In this document: piece by piece, positions 28,714-35,991 of the stretch
How positions within the stretch are numbered: the stretch's first letter is position 1
How the letters are laid out: every line of letters begins with the position of its first letter
Origin: Shewanella loihica PV-4
Lineage (GTDB): Bacteria > Pseudomonadota > Gammaproteobacteria > Enterobacterales > Shewanellaceae
Assembly (NCBI RefSeq): GCF_000016065.1
Contig: NC_009092.1
Span: forward strand, 1,116,001-1,180,000
Reading direction: 5' to 3'
DNA length: 64,000 bases
Notes under the pieces: generated by a model
The model's database searches: none
Told to the model about the DNA's origin: nothing
The model's input: the letters and a program-made list of their open reading frames with translations, nothing else
Made by a program: the position numbers and the translations under genes

Positions 28714-28881
28714 ATGGCAATTTTCTTTCTTCGTATGAACCCAGTTTCAAGGCAAAAGAAATTGCCTAGCGGAAAAATTATTAAGCAATCAGCGACTGCT
28801 GGAGCGGCATACAGGGCGGCTGAAAAAATTGTTGATCAGAGAACTGGGAAGGTTTCGGACTACACCCAAAAAAAGGCGTAA
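28714..28881 (+). CDS. mobA: relaxase N-terminal segment (55 aa) carrying the catalytic Tyr
   Basis: A 55-codon frame from ATG 28714, after TGAGGA, to TAA 28881. It encodes the start of a MobA/MobL (MobQ) relaxase: MAIFFLRM at the N-terminus, then SATAGAAYRAAEKIVDQ with the motif I Tyr at residue 33, and TGKVSDYTQKK at the end. In family members DYT-KKGV runs straight on. Here the frame stops after QKKA, while GV is read in the -1 frame that leads into the long ORF at 28881. The stop and the next ATG overlap as TAATG. Alone it cannot be a relaxase, because the metal-binding His residues are in the next ORF. Confidence 0.75.
   Translation: MAIFFLRMNPVSRQKKLPSGKIIKQSATAGAAYRAAEKIVDQRTGKVSDYTQKKA
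28869..28875 (+). promoter_or_regulatory. A_AAA_AAG slippery heptamer (candidate -1 frameshift site)
   Basis: In the frame of the 55-aa segment the codons are CAA AAA AAG, giving A_AAA_AAG, the heptamer used by E. coli dnaX. A -1 slip leads to GGC GTA ATG and on into the relaxase body, restoring the family sequence KKGV. GGGAAGG lies 16 bases upstream. No strong downstream stem was found. A lost A in the homopolymer would look the same. Confidence 0.55.
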
Positions 28882-30173
28882 TGGCGACAATGCTATTTAA
28901 CAATCAGGGATTAAGCAGAGCTGAGCTATGGAATATGAGCGAGCTATCAAATCCAAGGAAAAATTCTCGTGTTGCACGAGAGACCATTGTCGCCCTTCCA
29001 CATGAGCTGAATTTGGATAGCTATAAATCCATTTTAACAAGATATGCCAATGCAATAGTTGAACGATATGGCGTTGCGGTTGATGTGGCCATTCATGCAC
29101 CAGGTAGAGATGGCGACCATAGAAACTTTCATGCTCACGTCTACTGCACCACTCAAGTAATAGAAGATGGAAAACTTGGAAGGAAGGCAGAGATTGAGTG
29201 GAGTGATGCGAATCTGAAAAAGGCTGGAATACCAAAAGGAAAAGCACAGCTTTTGGCCGTTAAGCAGCTATGGGAAAAGTGTGTAAATCAGGAGTTTTAC
29301 AGGCTCGGAATGGACGAGCGAATAGATCACAAGTTTGAAATTAAGGGAGACAAAATACCTCAAGTTCACGTGGGGCCGCATGGAACCAAGCTGGCTCGAC
29401 ATGGGAAAGGCCACGAGTCAGACGAGTGGCAAATTAACCAGGCGATCATCGCCTACAACAATGTTGTTTCATTACAACAAAAGAGGACTGAAAAAATGCA
29501 AAACCAATTACAAACCGAAATCCAAAGTAACACCTCGACACCTCAAAAAACCGCGACCGCCTACGGTGGTCTTGCAGCCTCTCAGGAGGCGGCTGAGGAA
29601 GCTCTGAAGCAGGTCAAACAGCGAACCCAGGAACAGCAAAAGAATGAATCGGAACAGATAGAGGCTGAGCGGTGGAAGCCAGCACAGATAGACCCCAACA
29701 AGGGCAGTGTTATCAATATGTTTCAACAGGATTCCCAGGGCGTTTATCGATGGACTAAGGGGCGAAATGAAGGTGCGGAAGCATTCCGCGATACGGGAAA
29801 AGCAATTCACAGTCAGACTACCAATTCATGGGCGCTGGCTGCCGAACTGGAGCTTGCAAAAGCCAAAGTTGATGCCGGTGACTGGAAGGAGATCCGCACT
29901 TTTGGCAGTGAGGAATATCGTCGTGCGGTGTGGATACAGGGACAAACGATGGGAATACAGGTTGAGGGTTACAAGCCCACGAAAGAAGAGCTTGCCAGAT
30001 ACGGCCAAGCACCTGCTCAAGGGTTGGCCGGTGATCAAAAATCAGCAGCAGAAGCTACCCAAAACCGCTTTCAAACAGACCAGAAATTTCAGAACAAATT
30101 CGAGAAAAATTCCGGCACGGCCAGCACGCCGGATAACTCCAACTCTAGCCCATCACGTAGTCCCAAAATGTAA
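28881..30173 (+). CDS. mobA: MobQ (MobA/MobL) relaxase, main part
   Basis: 430 aa from the ATG in the TAATG overlap. The relaxase domain fills residues 1-160: ALPHELNLDSYKSIL near 38, then IHAPGRDGDHRNFHAHV (residues 71-87), the metal-binding His motif III, and RIDHKFEIKGDKIPQVHVGP near 150, typical of the family. The rest is hydrophilic, Gln/Glu-rich and probably coiled coil. The motif I Tyr is missing here and sits in the 55-aa frame upstream. With a -1 shift the product would be about 487 aa, near the usual MobA/MobL size. It would nick oriT and lead the strand into a type IV system. Confidence 0.82.
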   Translation: MATMLFNNQGLSRAELWNMSELSNPRKNSRVARETIVALPHELNLDSYKSILTRYANAIVERYGVAVDVAIHAPGRDGDHRNFHAHVYCTTQVIEDGKLGRKAEIEWSDANLKKAGIPKGKAQLLAVKQLWEKCVNQEFYRLGMDERIDHKFEIKGDKIPQVHVGPHGTKLARHGKGHESDEWQINQAIIAYNNVVSLQQKRTEKMQNQLQTEIQSNTSTPQKTATAYGGLAASQEAAEEALKQVKQRTQEQQKNESEQIEAERWKPAQIDPNKGSVINMFQQDSQGVYRWTKGRNEGAEAFRDTGKAIHSQTTNSWALAAELELAKAKVDAGDWKEIRTFGSEEYRRAVWIQGQTMGIQVEGYKPTKEELARYGQAPAQGLAGDQKSAAEATQNRFQTDQKFQNKFEKNSGTASTPDNSNSSPSRSPKM

Positions 30174-30193
30174 GTCACTATTGGAGTATTCTA

Positions 30194-30673
30194 ATGAGCA
30201 AGTCAAAAATTGAATTGGTAAAAGACAAAATAGCCTCTCTTCAAAGTCGCTTAAATTGCAAGCTTCAGGTGACGATCTATAACAGCGGATTAAACGATGA
30301 TGACTTCAATCAAGCTGCGAGAGATTGTCGTATGTCGATGGTTACGTTTAAGTCAGATAGTGATGAATGGGGCGATACCCAGGGAGAGGTTTTTTCTGTG
30401 CGTGTTGTTGCTGAAGGGCTAGGAGAGATCCCTTATGCCCTTATGTGTGAGACGGCCTATTTCGAAAATGGCGAGGATAAGGGAGAGGCCGAAGTGTTCA
30501 GCAGTCGTGCGCTTGCCCCGGCAGCGCTGGCCAGCGTAGTGACCAGCATGTTGACCATTGATGAGCTTGAAAGCCTAGTTAATTCCGCCTGTGAGTCAGG
30601 AAAGCTTAATGACCAACAATTGACACTTATTAAGCAAGAATACCTAGGTGAGGAGGTGGCAGATGGCGTCTAA
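30194..30673 (+). CDS. hypothetical island protein
   Basis: 159 aa, not recognised. It begins with a charged MSKSKIELVKDKIASLQSRL helix and has an acidic middle and C-terminus. It starts 20 bases after the relaxase gene and ends 11 bases inside the next one, so the three probably form one transcript. A mobilization accessory role is possible from context only. Confidence 0.6.
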   Translation: MSKSKIELVKDKIASLQSRLNCKLQVTIYNSGLNDDDFNQAARDCRMSMVTFKSDSDEWGDTQGEVFSVRVVAEGLGEIPYALMCETAYFENGEDKGEAEVFSSRALAPAALASVVTSMLTIDELESLVNSACESGKLNDQQLTLIKQEYLGEEVADGV

Positions 30674-30908
30674 CCAAGGCCGAACGATCCTGGACACGCT
30701 AGGGACTGCATTGCGCAGCCCCCAGACAATTCGCAATGAGTGCCTGGCTAAAGGTTTGGAGCGTTTCAAACTGAGGCAGGTAATGCGCCAGGCGGAAGAG
30801 CGGAACCAAGAAAGGCGGCAGGTAGAAATTGCCGAAAACCGCAGCAAGGCGCTTTTCAGCTCGAAAATAGATGAATTGGAGGATTTATCTAAAATGTTTG
30901 ATGACTGA
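30663..30908 (+). CDS. small charged island protein
   Basis: 81 aa from ATG 30663, with AGGAGG six bases upstream inside the previous gene; the frame could begin at 30648 but has no site there. Highly charged and helical (RFKLRQVMRQAEERNQERRQ). It closes the relaxase transcript and is followed at once by a terminator. Not recognised. Confidence 0.6.
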   Translation: MASNQGRTILDTLGTALRSPQTIRNECLAKGLERFKLRQVMRQAEERNQERRQVEIAENRSKALFSSKIDELEDLSKMFDD

Positions 30909-30910
30909 AA

Positions 30911-30928
30911 CCGCACCAGTGCGGTTTT
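30911..30928 (+). terminator. rho-independent terminator after the mobilization genes
   Basis: CCGCAC, CA, GTGCGG then TTTTCG, three bases after the stop at 30908. The stem is short but perfect. Its right arm begins the TGCGGTTTTCG motif repeated at 30963 and 35586. Confidence 0.6.
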
Positions 30929-30930
30929 CG

Positions 30931-31125
30931 TCATTTAAATTCATTGAGTGGACGGGAATCAATGCGGTTTTCGGCATTTTCCCGTTCACCAGTCCCCACA
31001 CAGATATGGCGAGGCAGTTCCATTGGCACGTCGTCCACAACCAGGTAGTTATACTTCTCTCTTTCCTCCTGAGATGCGGCATCAAATTCGGCTTGTGTGA
31101 CCAAGAACCTTGGCAGATATTTCAT
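30931..31125 (-). CDS. small ORF directly after the serine recombinase
   Basis: 64 aa. The ATG follows the recombinase TAG with no gap, and GGGCAGG at the recombinase 3' end can serve as its ribosome site. The sequence (KYLPRFLVTQAEFDAAS, then EKYNYLVVDDVP) looks like a folded peptide rather than random. It would be the last gene of the methylase-endonuclease-recombinase run. The hairpin at 30952-30985 lies inside its 3' end. Not recognised; moderate doubt that it is real. Confidence 0.42.
   Translation of the reverse strand: MKYLPRFLVTQAEFDAASQEEREKYNYLVVDDVPMELPRHICVGTGERENAENRIDSRPLNEFK
30952..30985. repeat. two-tier hairpin with TGCGGTTTTCGGCA apex
   Basis: Outer arms ACGGGAA (30952-30958) and TTCCCGT (30979-30985) enclose inner arms AATGC and GCATT around the loop GGTTTTCG. 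The same apex, with a different stem, occurs at 35574-35614. Confidence 0.5.
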
Positions 31126-31755
31126 CTATTGCCTGCCCTCAATGACTTGTTTCCCGTAGTCTCTCAGTTCACCTTTCGGGCTGACATAACGATACAGGGT
31201 CTGTCTAGATACTCCCAGTTCACGGCACAATTCCGAAACGTTCGTATCCCGGTGCTGCATTGACGCCTGAGCCAAACGAACCTGGCTCTTGGTCAACTGA
31301 TGCCTGCGGCCACCCTTTTTGCCTCTTGCACGAGCGGCGCTGAGTCCGGCTAGAGTCCGTTCCCTAATCAGTTCGCGCTCGAATTCAGCCAACGCAGCAA
31401 ATATCCCGAAAATCATCTTACCTGCGGCAGTGGAGGTGTCGATGTCTGCCCCTTGGCCGCTGATCACCTTGAGGCCAACCCCTCGATCGTTTAATCCCTG
31501 AACCGTATTTACAAGGTGTGTGAGATTGCGCCCCAGTCGGTCGAGCTTCCATACAACAAGTGTGTCCCCCTCCCGTAGAGCTTTAAGGCAAGCGTCAAGT
31601 CCCGGGCGGCTATCCTTCTTACCAGATAGCCGGTCGTAGTAGATATTGGATGGGTCTATGTCCAAAGCCCGCATAGCATCCTCTTGCAAATCCAAGACTT
31701 GAGAGCCATCAGACTTAGAAACTCGGACATATCCAATCTTCATTGAGTGGGTCAC
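31126..31755 (-). CDS. serine recombinase (resolvase/invertase family)
   Basis: 209 aa. The catalytic Ser is in YVRVSK at residue 13. The resolvase core continues with DRLSGKKDSRPGLDACLKAL, LVVWKLDRLGRNLTHL and EFERELIRERTLAGL, and ends in a helix-turn-helix (VSELCRELGVSRQTLYRY). This is a full Pin/Tn3-resolvase-type small serine recombinase. The frame can start at GTG 31755, overlapping the endonuclease stop as GTGA, or at ATG 31743. It is unusual to find it translationally coupled to a restriction-modification pair. It may resolve element dimers or invert a segment; no res or invertible site was identified. Confidence 0.88.
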   Translation of the reverse strand: MTHSMKIGYVRVSKSDGSQVLDLQEDAMRALDIDPSNIYYDRLSGKKDSRPGLDACLKALREGDTLVVWKLDRLGRNLTHLVNTVQGLNDRGVGLKVISGQGADIDTSTAAGKMIFGIFAALAEFERELIRERTLAGLSAARARGKKGGRRHQLTKSQVRLAQASMQHRDTNVSELCRELGVSRQTLYRYVSPKGELRDYGKQVIEGRQ

Positions 31756-32849
31756 TTGTTGCGGTTGGAAAGGGACGTCAGCTTGACAGATTCGTCATGC
31801 TCTCTCAGATCGATAATGTAATCCGGCTCAGTAGAGAACCAGGCATAGGAGCCCCATGCCAGCTCAGAGATAGATTTTTTGAAGGGTTGCGAGCTTCGAT
31901 CAAGAAATGCAGTTAGGAAAGCCAGGTGTTCGGGATCAAAGCCGGCTTCTGTCGCAAGAGTCGTCAGAATCTCTTTCCTTTGGCGGTTGATGGGGCCGTC
32001 AGATGCGACAACCTCAGTGAACACAACCAGCATTTCAAGTCCCGTGCTGTCGTCCCCTAGATCAACCAGGATAATGTCGGGAAGGGCCCGTGATGGATCT
32101 ATTTGAAGCCCTAGCGCCTTCGCCAAGGCTTCGTCCTGGGCTACCACCTTGTTTCCCGATTCCGATAACCAGAGCACTTTTGGCTTTTTTAGGAATCTCG
32201 GTGCGAACTCTTCTATAACAGCCTTGGATATAAGGCTAGACGGCCCCGGTTCAAGTTTGCGTATTGCGCCATCAGGAAACTTGATCTGTACAGATTCGGA
32301 GTCCTCTGAGCCATAGTCCTTCATCAACTTCAGGCGTGTAATTGCGGCTTTTGAGAGATGTCTTTTCTGCCAGCTTTCAATTGCGGCATCGAGATCATCA
32401 CCGTAAAGGTTGATAGAAAATAGTGCTGAAAATTCTTTTTGTAGGGCGTAAGTGGGCTTTGATGAAGTGGTGGGGATACCTTGGCGAACTACAACGGCTT
32501 GAAGGGGAATCAGCCCTGTTCGGATGGTTTCATCCCGTACAGGCTCCCGACTGTTCGCCGCATACCAAGGGTTTTCAGGCTTCTTTTTCTTATTGGAAAG
32601 CATCATTTTTACCCATGCTTTCCTGTTTTCGGCATCAGTTAGTTGGGCTTGCTCATCCGTCATATCCGTGACCTGGCTTGGACGAACCCATCGATCTGAT
32701 CCCTCAATGGCTCCGGCATAGAACATCACATAGATGGTTTTAGCTGCCATTTCTCGAATAAGATAATTTCTGTGCTCTGTGCCTTCTGGGAAAATTTGTG
32801 GGAGTCTTTCAGCGATCAATGCTAACGATGGTACTTCCGGAAATGTCAC
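31752..32849 (-). CDS. BsuBI/PstI-family type II restriction endonuclease
   Basis: 365 aa. The C-terminal half carries the BsuBI/PstI signature: LPDIILVDLGDD followed by LVVFTEVVASDGPIN, which contains the PD...E/K-like catalytic core, and ILTTLATEAGF. Members cut CTGCAG, so that target is likely but not shown. The GTG start overlaps the methyltransferase stop as GTGA, and its own stop overlaps the recombinase GTG. The pair would protect the host from unmodified DNA and also hold the island in the chromosome through post-segregational killing. Confidence 0.82.
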   Translation of the reverse strand: MTFPEVPSLALIAERLPQIFPEGTEHRNYLIREMAAKTIYVMFYAGAIEGSDRWVRPSQVTDMTDEQAQLTDAENRKAWVKMMLSNKKKKPENPWYAANSREPVRDETIRTGLIPLQAVVVRQGIPTTSSKPTYALQKEFSALFSINLYGDDLDAAIESWQKRHLSKAAITRLKLMKDYGSEDSESVQIKFPDGAIRKLEPGPSSLISKAVIEEFAPRFLKKPKVLWLSESGNKVVAQDEALAKALGLQIDPSRALPDIILVDLGDDSTGLEMLVVFTEVVASDGPINRQRKEILTTLATEAGFDPEHLAFLTAFLDRSSQPFKKSISELAWGSYAWFSTEPDYIIDLREHDESVKLTSLSNRNK

Positions 32850-34633
32850 TTTGTTTTTTCCCCATAGAATTCTGACACCTTGCGCTCTATCGTCGCTTTA
32901 GGGCATCCGCTACTGATTAATTGTTCTAATTCGCAAATTTGGTCAACGGTGGGCAGAGGTAAAGCATTCAATTCATAGGCAGATACAGCAACGCTGCCAC
33001 TGATACCACGAAATGCCCTGTCCACGGCTTCAGTGCTGAGTAAGGCGCAAACAGTTTTCGGGCTGACTACTGCAATGTCTAAGCCTTCGCAGTAAATCAT
33101 GTTGAGGTGGTTTTCCACTACGGCCCCGCCATGCTCATCTAAGAAGTCTTGTGGTAACAAGGCTGGGATTAGGCGGCGAGCCTGCTCTTTCGCAGTAGTA
33201 CGCTGCAGCAGAACACAAGAATGCCGTGTTACCAGGTGAGGCTGTTTAGCGGAGAGCGCAAGATACGGAACATGATTCCGGCGAGTGGCGCTGAACTTGA
33301 ATCCGTCGGCTGTTACTGATTCTGCCCAGATCAATGGCAGAGTGCTTTTTGAAGGCATCGAGCGGAGCTGATCTTTGTGGCGGTTCCACACCAGTTGGCC
33401 AGTCGAGACTGTATAGCCAAGGTCGATCAGGCGCGTGGGCATCTTTTCCAGGTTGGCGATAAATTTCGCATCAGCCGTGCTGCGAGGAAGTACCCAAGGC
33501 TCACCCGACTTAGGAATTTTAACCTTACCGATCTTTTCAACCTTCGCGGAATTTAGCCCTTGCGGCATGATCAGCGATATATTGGCAGACTGATTACTTT
33601 TCTCTTTTTTGTATGCTGTCAGTAAGGTTTCCTGAAGTACGTCATCAAAGACGCCATTTCGATCAGAGATGAAGTCAATACCTTTTACCGTTGTTTCGGC
33701 GGTCAGCAGCTCGCGCAGTGATTTGAAATATTGCCCACCCAGGAATGAAGTGGGAGTGAGGTAAGCAACCACACCATTGTCAGCAGCAAGTCGCAATGCC
33801 AAGTCTGTAAACAAACCATATAGATTCGCATGGCCGTACAATGACCGAGAATAGGTGTCCCGCATTTCCGGAGAAAGTGTTGTACGCCCATAGGGAGGGT
33901 TGCCAATTACCAAGTCAAAAGTGCCCATATTGGACACGTTAAGTGCATCTCCAACGGTGACTAGATTCGGCAATCGCCGTTTAGCCTCAACACATAGCGG
34001 AAGAATAGATGCTTCTAGGATGACGCTGCTCATCCATGCAGCAAAGGGGTCAATTTCGATACCACGCAGCCTTTGGCCAATGCGTTTGAGCGTCCATTCA
34101 GCGGACGCTTTGGGCATGCGCTTAATCATTCTCATGGCAACAGGGGCCAAGAAGGCACCGCCACCACATGCAGGGTCAATTGCCGTACCCTTGCCGAAAT
34201 CAAAGCCAGCTTTTTCGGCCAGATCCAGCAGTCTGGATACCAGCGGCGGCGGCGTGTAATAAGCCCCCAGGCTTGAGCGCAAGGAGCTGGGTAACATTAC
34301 CGTGTAGATTGAGCCAATCAGATAACCAGCATCTTCTACTGGGAACTGAGCAATCAGCTCTCCTGTATCTGCAGCCAACTGAAGGGCATCAGGCTCAATT
34401 TCCTGCTCCAGGTATTGAGAGCCTTTAGGCTTCATTCTCGACTTGTAGCGTTTGCAGAGGGTCTGCCAGTACGCATCGATTACGGCAGCACAAAATACCC
34501 GCGCATCCTGAACACGTTGCTCATCAGAGTTACGTGAGTTTGCAAAGCCCCTCGCCATCGCTTTGCAGGCATGGTAGCGCACGAGTGGGTCATTGAGCTG
34601 TGCAACATCCTGTAAGGCAAGCGCCGTTCTCAT
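32846..34633 (-). CDS. N6-adenine DNA methyltransferase of the type II system
   Basis: 595 aa from ATG 34633, which has AAGGAAAC just upstream; the frame runs on to 34732 without a site. Motif I is DPACGGGAF and the catalytic motif IV is DLVIGNPPYGR (NPPY), the pattern of amino-adenine methylases in PstI/BsuBI and Eco57I-like groups. The C-terminal part is the target-recognition region. It precedes the endonuclease with a GTGA overlap, so the methylase is made first from the same transcript. Upstream lie two palindromes that could be operators, and a KfrA-like gene is divergent. Confidence 0.85.
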   Translation of the reverse strand: MRTALALQDVAQLNDPLVRYHACKAMARGFANSRNSDEQRVQDARVFCAAVIDAYWQTLCKRYKSRMKPKGSQYLEQEIEPDALQLAADTGELIAQFPVEDAGYLIGSIYTVMLPSSLRSSLGAYYTPPPLVSRLLDLAEKAGFDFGKGTAIDPACGGGAFLAPVAMRMIKRMPKASAEWTLKRIGQRLRGIEIDPFAAWMSSVILEASILPLCVEAKRRLPNLVTVGDALNVSNMGTFDLVIGNPPYGRTTLSPEMRDTYSRSLYGHANLYGLFTDLALRLAADNGVVAYLTPTSFLGGQYFKSLRELLTAETTVKGIDFISDRNGVFDDVLQETLLTAYKKEKSNQSANISLIMPQGLNSAKVEKIGKVKIPKSGEPWVLPRSTADAKFIANLEKMPTRLIDLGYTVSTGQLVWNRHKDQLRSMPSKSTLPLIWAESVTADGFKFSATRRNHVPYLALSAKQPHLVTRHSCVLLQRTTAKEQARRLIPALLPQDFLDEHGGAVVENHLNMIYCEGLDIAVVSPKTVCALLSTEAVDRAFRGISGSVAVSAYELNALPLPTVDQICELEQLISSGCPKATIERKVSEFYGEKTK

Positions 34634-34734
34634 TGTCGTTTCCTTATCGGTAAGGGTGGTGGTGTGTTGCATAAACCACCGTTTGTGGAGCGCCCAAGAA
34701 TATGGCCCCCAACCCCAAAATTTCCGCATCATAT

Positions 34735-34751
34735 ACTGTAACTTATACAGT
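34735..34751. promoter_or_regulatory. 17-bp inverted repeat before the methyltransferase gene
   Basis: ACTGTA, ACTTA, TACAGT lies about 100 bases before the methylase ATG. It is a candidate operator for timing the restriction-modification genes. No C-protein gene was recognised to go with it. Confidence 0.4.
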
Positions 34752-34803
34752 GTCTATTAAACGTAGCACAGTTTAATTATGGAACAAAAATAAGATTTTT
34801 CAC

Positions 34804-34831
34804 TTGTCTTGATATGTATTGTATGTATAAT
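34804..34831 (+). promoter_or_regulatory. kfrA promoter (TTGTCT, 16 bases, TATAAT)
   Basis: A perfect TATAAT -10 box at 34826-34831 and TTGTCT at 34804-34809. The -10 box lies inside the palindrome at 34813-34849, so a protein bound there would block RNA polymerase. Confidence 0.6.
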
Positions 34832-34849
34832 ACGTACATACAATACATA
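34813..34849. promoter_or_regulatory. 37-bp palindromic operator between the R-M genes and kfrA
   Basis: TATGTATTGTATGTA and its exact reverse complement TACATACAATACATA are separated by TAATACG. Fifteen-base perfect arms covering a promoter -10 strongly suggest an operator. KfrA proteins bind palindromes in their own promoters, so the gene at 34865 is the likeliest binder. Confidence 0.65.
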
Positions 34850-34864
34850 CACGGAGCCGCAAAG

Positions 34865-35482
34865 ATGAAAATTAAGCCAGAGATTAGGGAGAGAATTGTT
34901 GTTGCTGCCAGTGCGCTGGCGGCAGAAGGCATTGACAGCCCTACCAATGAGCAGGTGCGCGAGCGTATGGGTGGCGGTTCGCTTTCTCATATATCGCCTG
35001 TTATGCGCGAATGGAGGGAGTCAAGAAAGGCAGAAGTTGTTGCAGCCTTGGAGATGCCTGCTGAATTGAGGAAGGCTATTGAGTCCTCTGTGGGGCAAGT
35101 GTGGACTGCAGCCAGCAAGCTGGCATCTGCCCAGGTTGAGACCGTGCGGCAGGAAGCTGACGCCGCCATCGAGGCCGCCACCGGTGAGCGGGATGAGGCG
35201 TTGGCAGAGGTTAGCCGTCTGGAAGAGCGAATTGCTGAGCTGCAAAAAGCCGTGACTGAAAAAGAGCAAGCTGTCAGTCAGGCTCGCGAAGAGCTGGAAA
35301 GAGATCGCGCTCAAAGCTCCAAGTTGATTAGCGATAATGCCGCCCTTGTCGCTCGTGTGGATGACAGGGATGAACAGATCAAAGGGCTTAAGGCCGAGTG
35401 GAAAGAGTCGCGTGATGACAATAAGGCTCTGCAAAATGAGCTTGTTGAGATAGCGCGTGATTCTGGCAAGGGTAAGCGGTAA
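34865..35482 (+). CDS. kfrA: KfrA-like DNA-binding coiled-coil protein
   Basis: 205 aa from ATG 34865; the longer frame would start inside the palindrome. Residues 1-100 match the KfrA N-terminal DNA-binding domain (VRERMGGGSLSHISPVMREWRE). Residues about 100-200 form an unbroken coiled coil rich in Glu, Ala and Lys. KfrA of plasmids autoregulates and helps maintain the replicon. It is divergent from the restriction-modification operon across the 37-bp palindrome. Confidence 0.8.
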   Translation: MKIKPEIRERIVVAASALAAEGIDSPTNEQVRERMGGGSLSHISPVMREWRESRKAEVVAALEMPAELRKAIESSVGQVWTAASKLASAQVETVRQEADAAIEAATGERDEALAEVSRLEERIAELQKAVTEKEQAVSQAREELERDRAQSSKLISDNAALVARVDDRDEQIKGLKAEWKESRDDNKALQNELVEIARDSGKGKR

Positions 35483-35573
35483 GTTTGGTGGGTAGACCTC
35501 GCCGGTCTGGCTTCGCGTCTCTCGATAGAGAGAACGCAGTGAACGTACCGGCGAGCAAAGAGAAAAGCAAATC

Positions 35574-35614
35574 AAGTGGAAATAGTGCGGTTTTCGGCAG
35601 TGTTTCTTCCACTT
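35574..35614. repeat. hairpin with TGCGGTTTTCGGCA apex
   Basis: AAGTGGAA (35574-35581) and TTCCACTT (35607-35614) enclose TGC/GCA around GGTTTTCG. The apex matches 30963-30976 exactly, while the outer stem differs. It is in the 277-base gap between kfrA and the DUF4224 gene. Confidence 0.5.
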
Positions 35615-35759
35615 CATTTGAGTTTTAGGGTGTTTGAGGCACTTTCTCTCGAAAAGTGAAGTTTTTTGTTGATGGGGGTTGACGGCTGAGACAAAAATTC
35701 AATTGTCCGCGGTCATCCGCCGTCCGCAACACGTGAGCTAAACGAAAGAAGAGGTGCTT

Positions 35760-35981
35760 ATGGATCTACTACTAACAGACGATGAAGTGACAATGTTGAC
35801 TGACTACGAAAAGCCGAAGGCTCAGTGCAGGCAGTTGATGAAAATGGGGATTACATTTGAGGTCGGTCGAACCGGCAAACCAAAGGTGCTGCGAGATGCA
35901 GTGAAAGAAAAGCTCGGCGGATCTAGCTTCCGCAAACGCAAAGAGCCAGCAGTAAACGTTGCCGCACTGAGCGGCATGTAA
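35760..35981 (+). CDS. DUF4224-type protein preceding the integrase
   Basis: 73 aa from ATG 35760 with GAGG upstream. The sequence LLTDDEVTMLTDYEKPKAQ, then QLMKMGITFEVGRTGKPKVLRD, is typical of DUF4224 proteins, short probable DNA-binding proteins encoded immediately before tyrosine integrases in phages and islands. It lies 10 bases before the integrase. A role as a recombination directionality or regulatory factor is inferred. Confidence 0.72.
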   Translation: MDLLLTDDEVTMLTDYEKPKAQCRQLMKMGITFEVGRTGKPKVLRDAVKEKLGGSSFRKRKEPAVNVAALSGM

Positions 35982-35991
35982 GGAGGTCACG

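Noticed and set aside
30871..31263. A 130-codon plus-strand frame across the recombinase 3' end
   Set aside because: It covers the terminator and hairpin and is antisense to the recombinase; it has no ribosome site.
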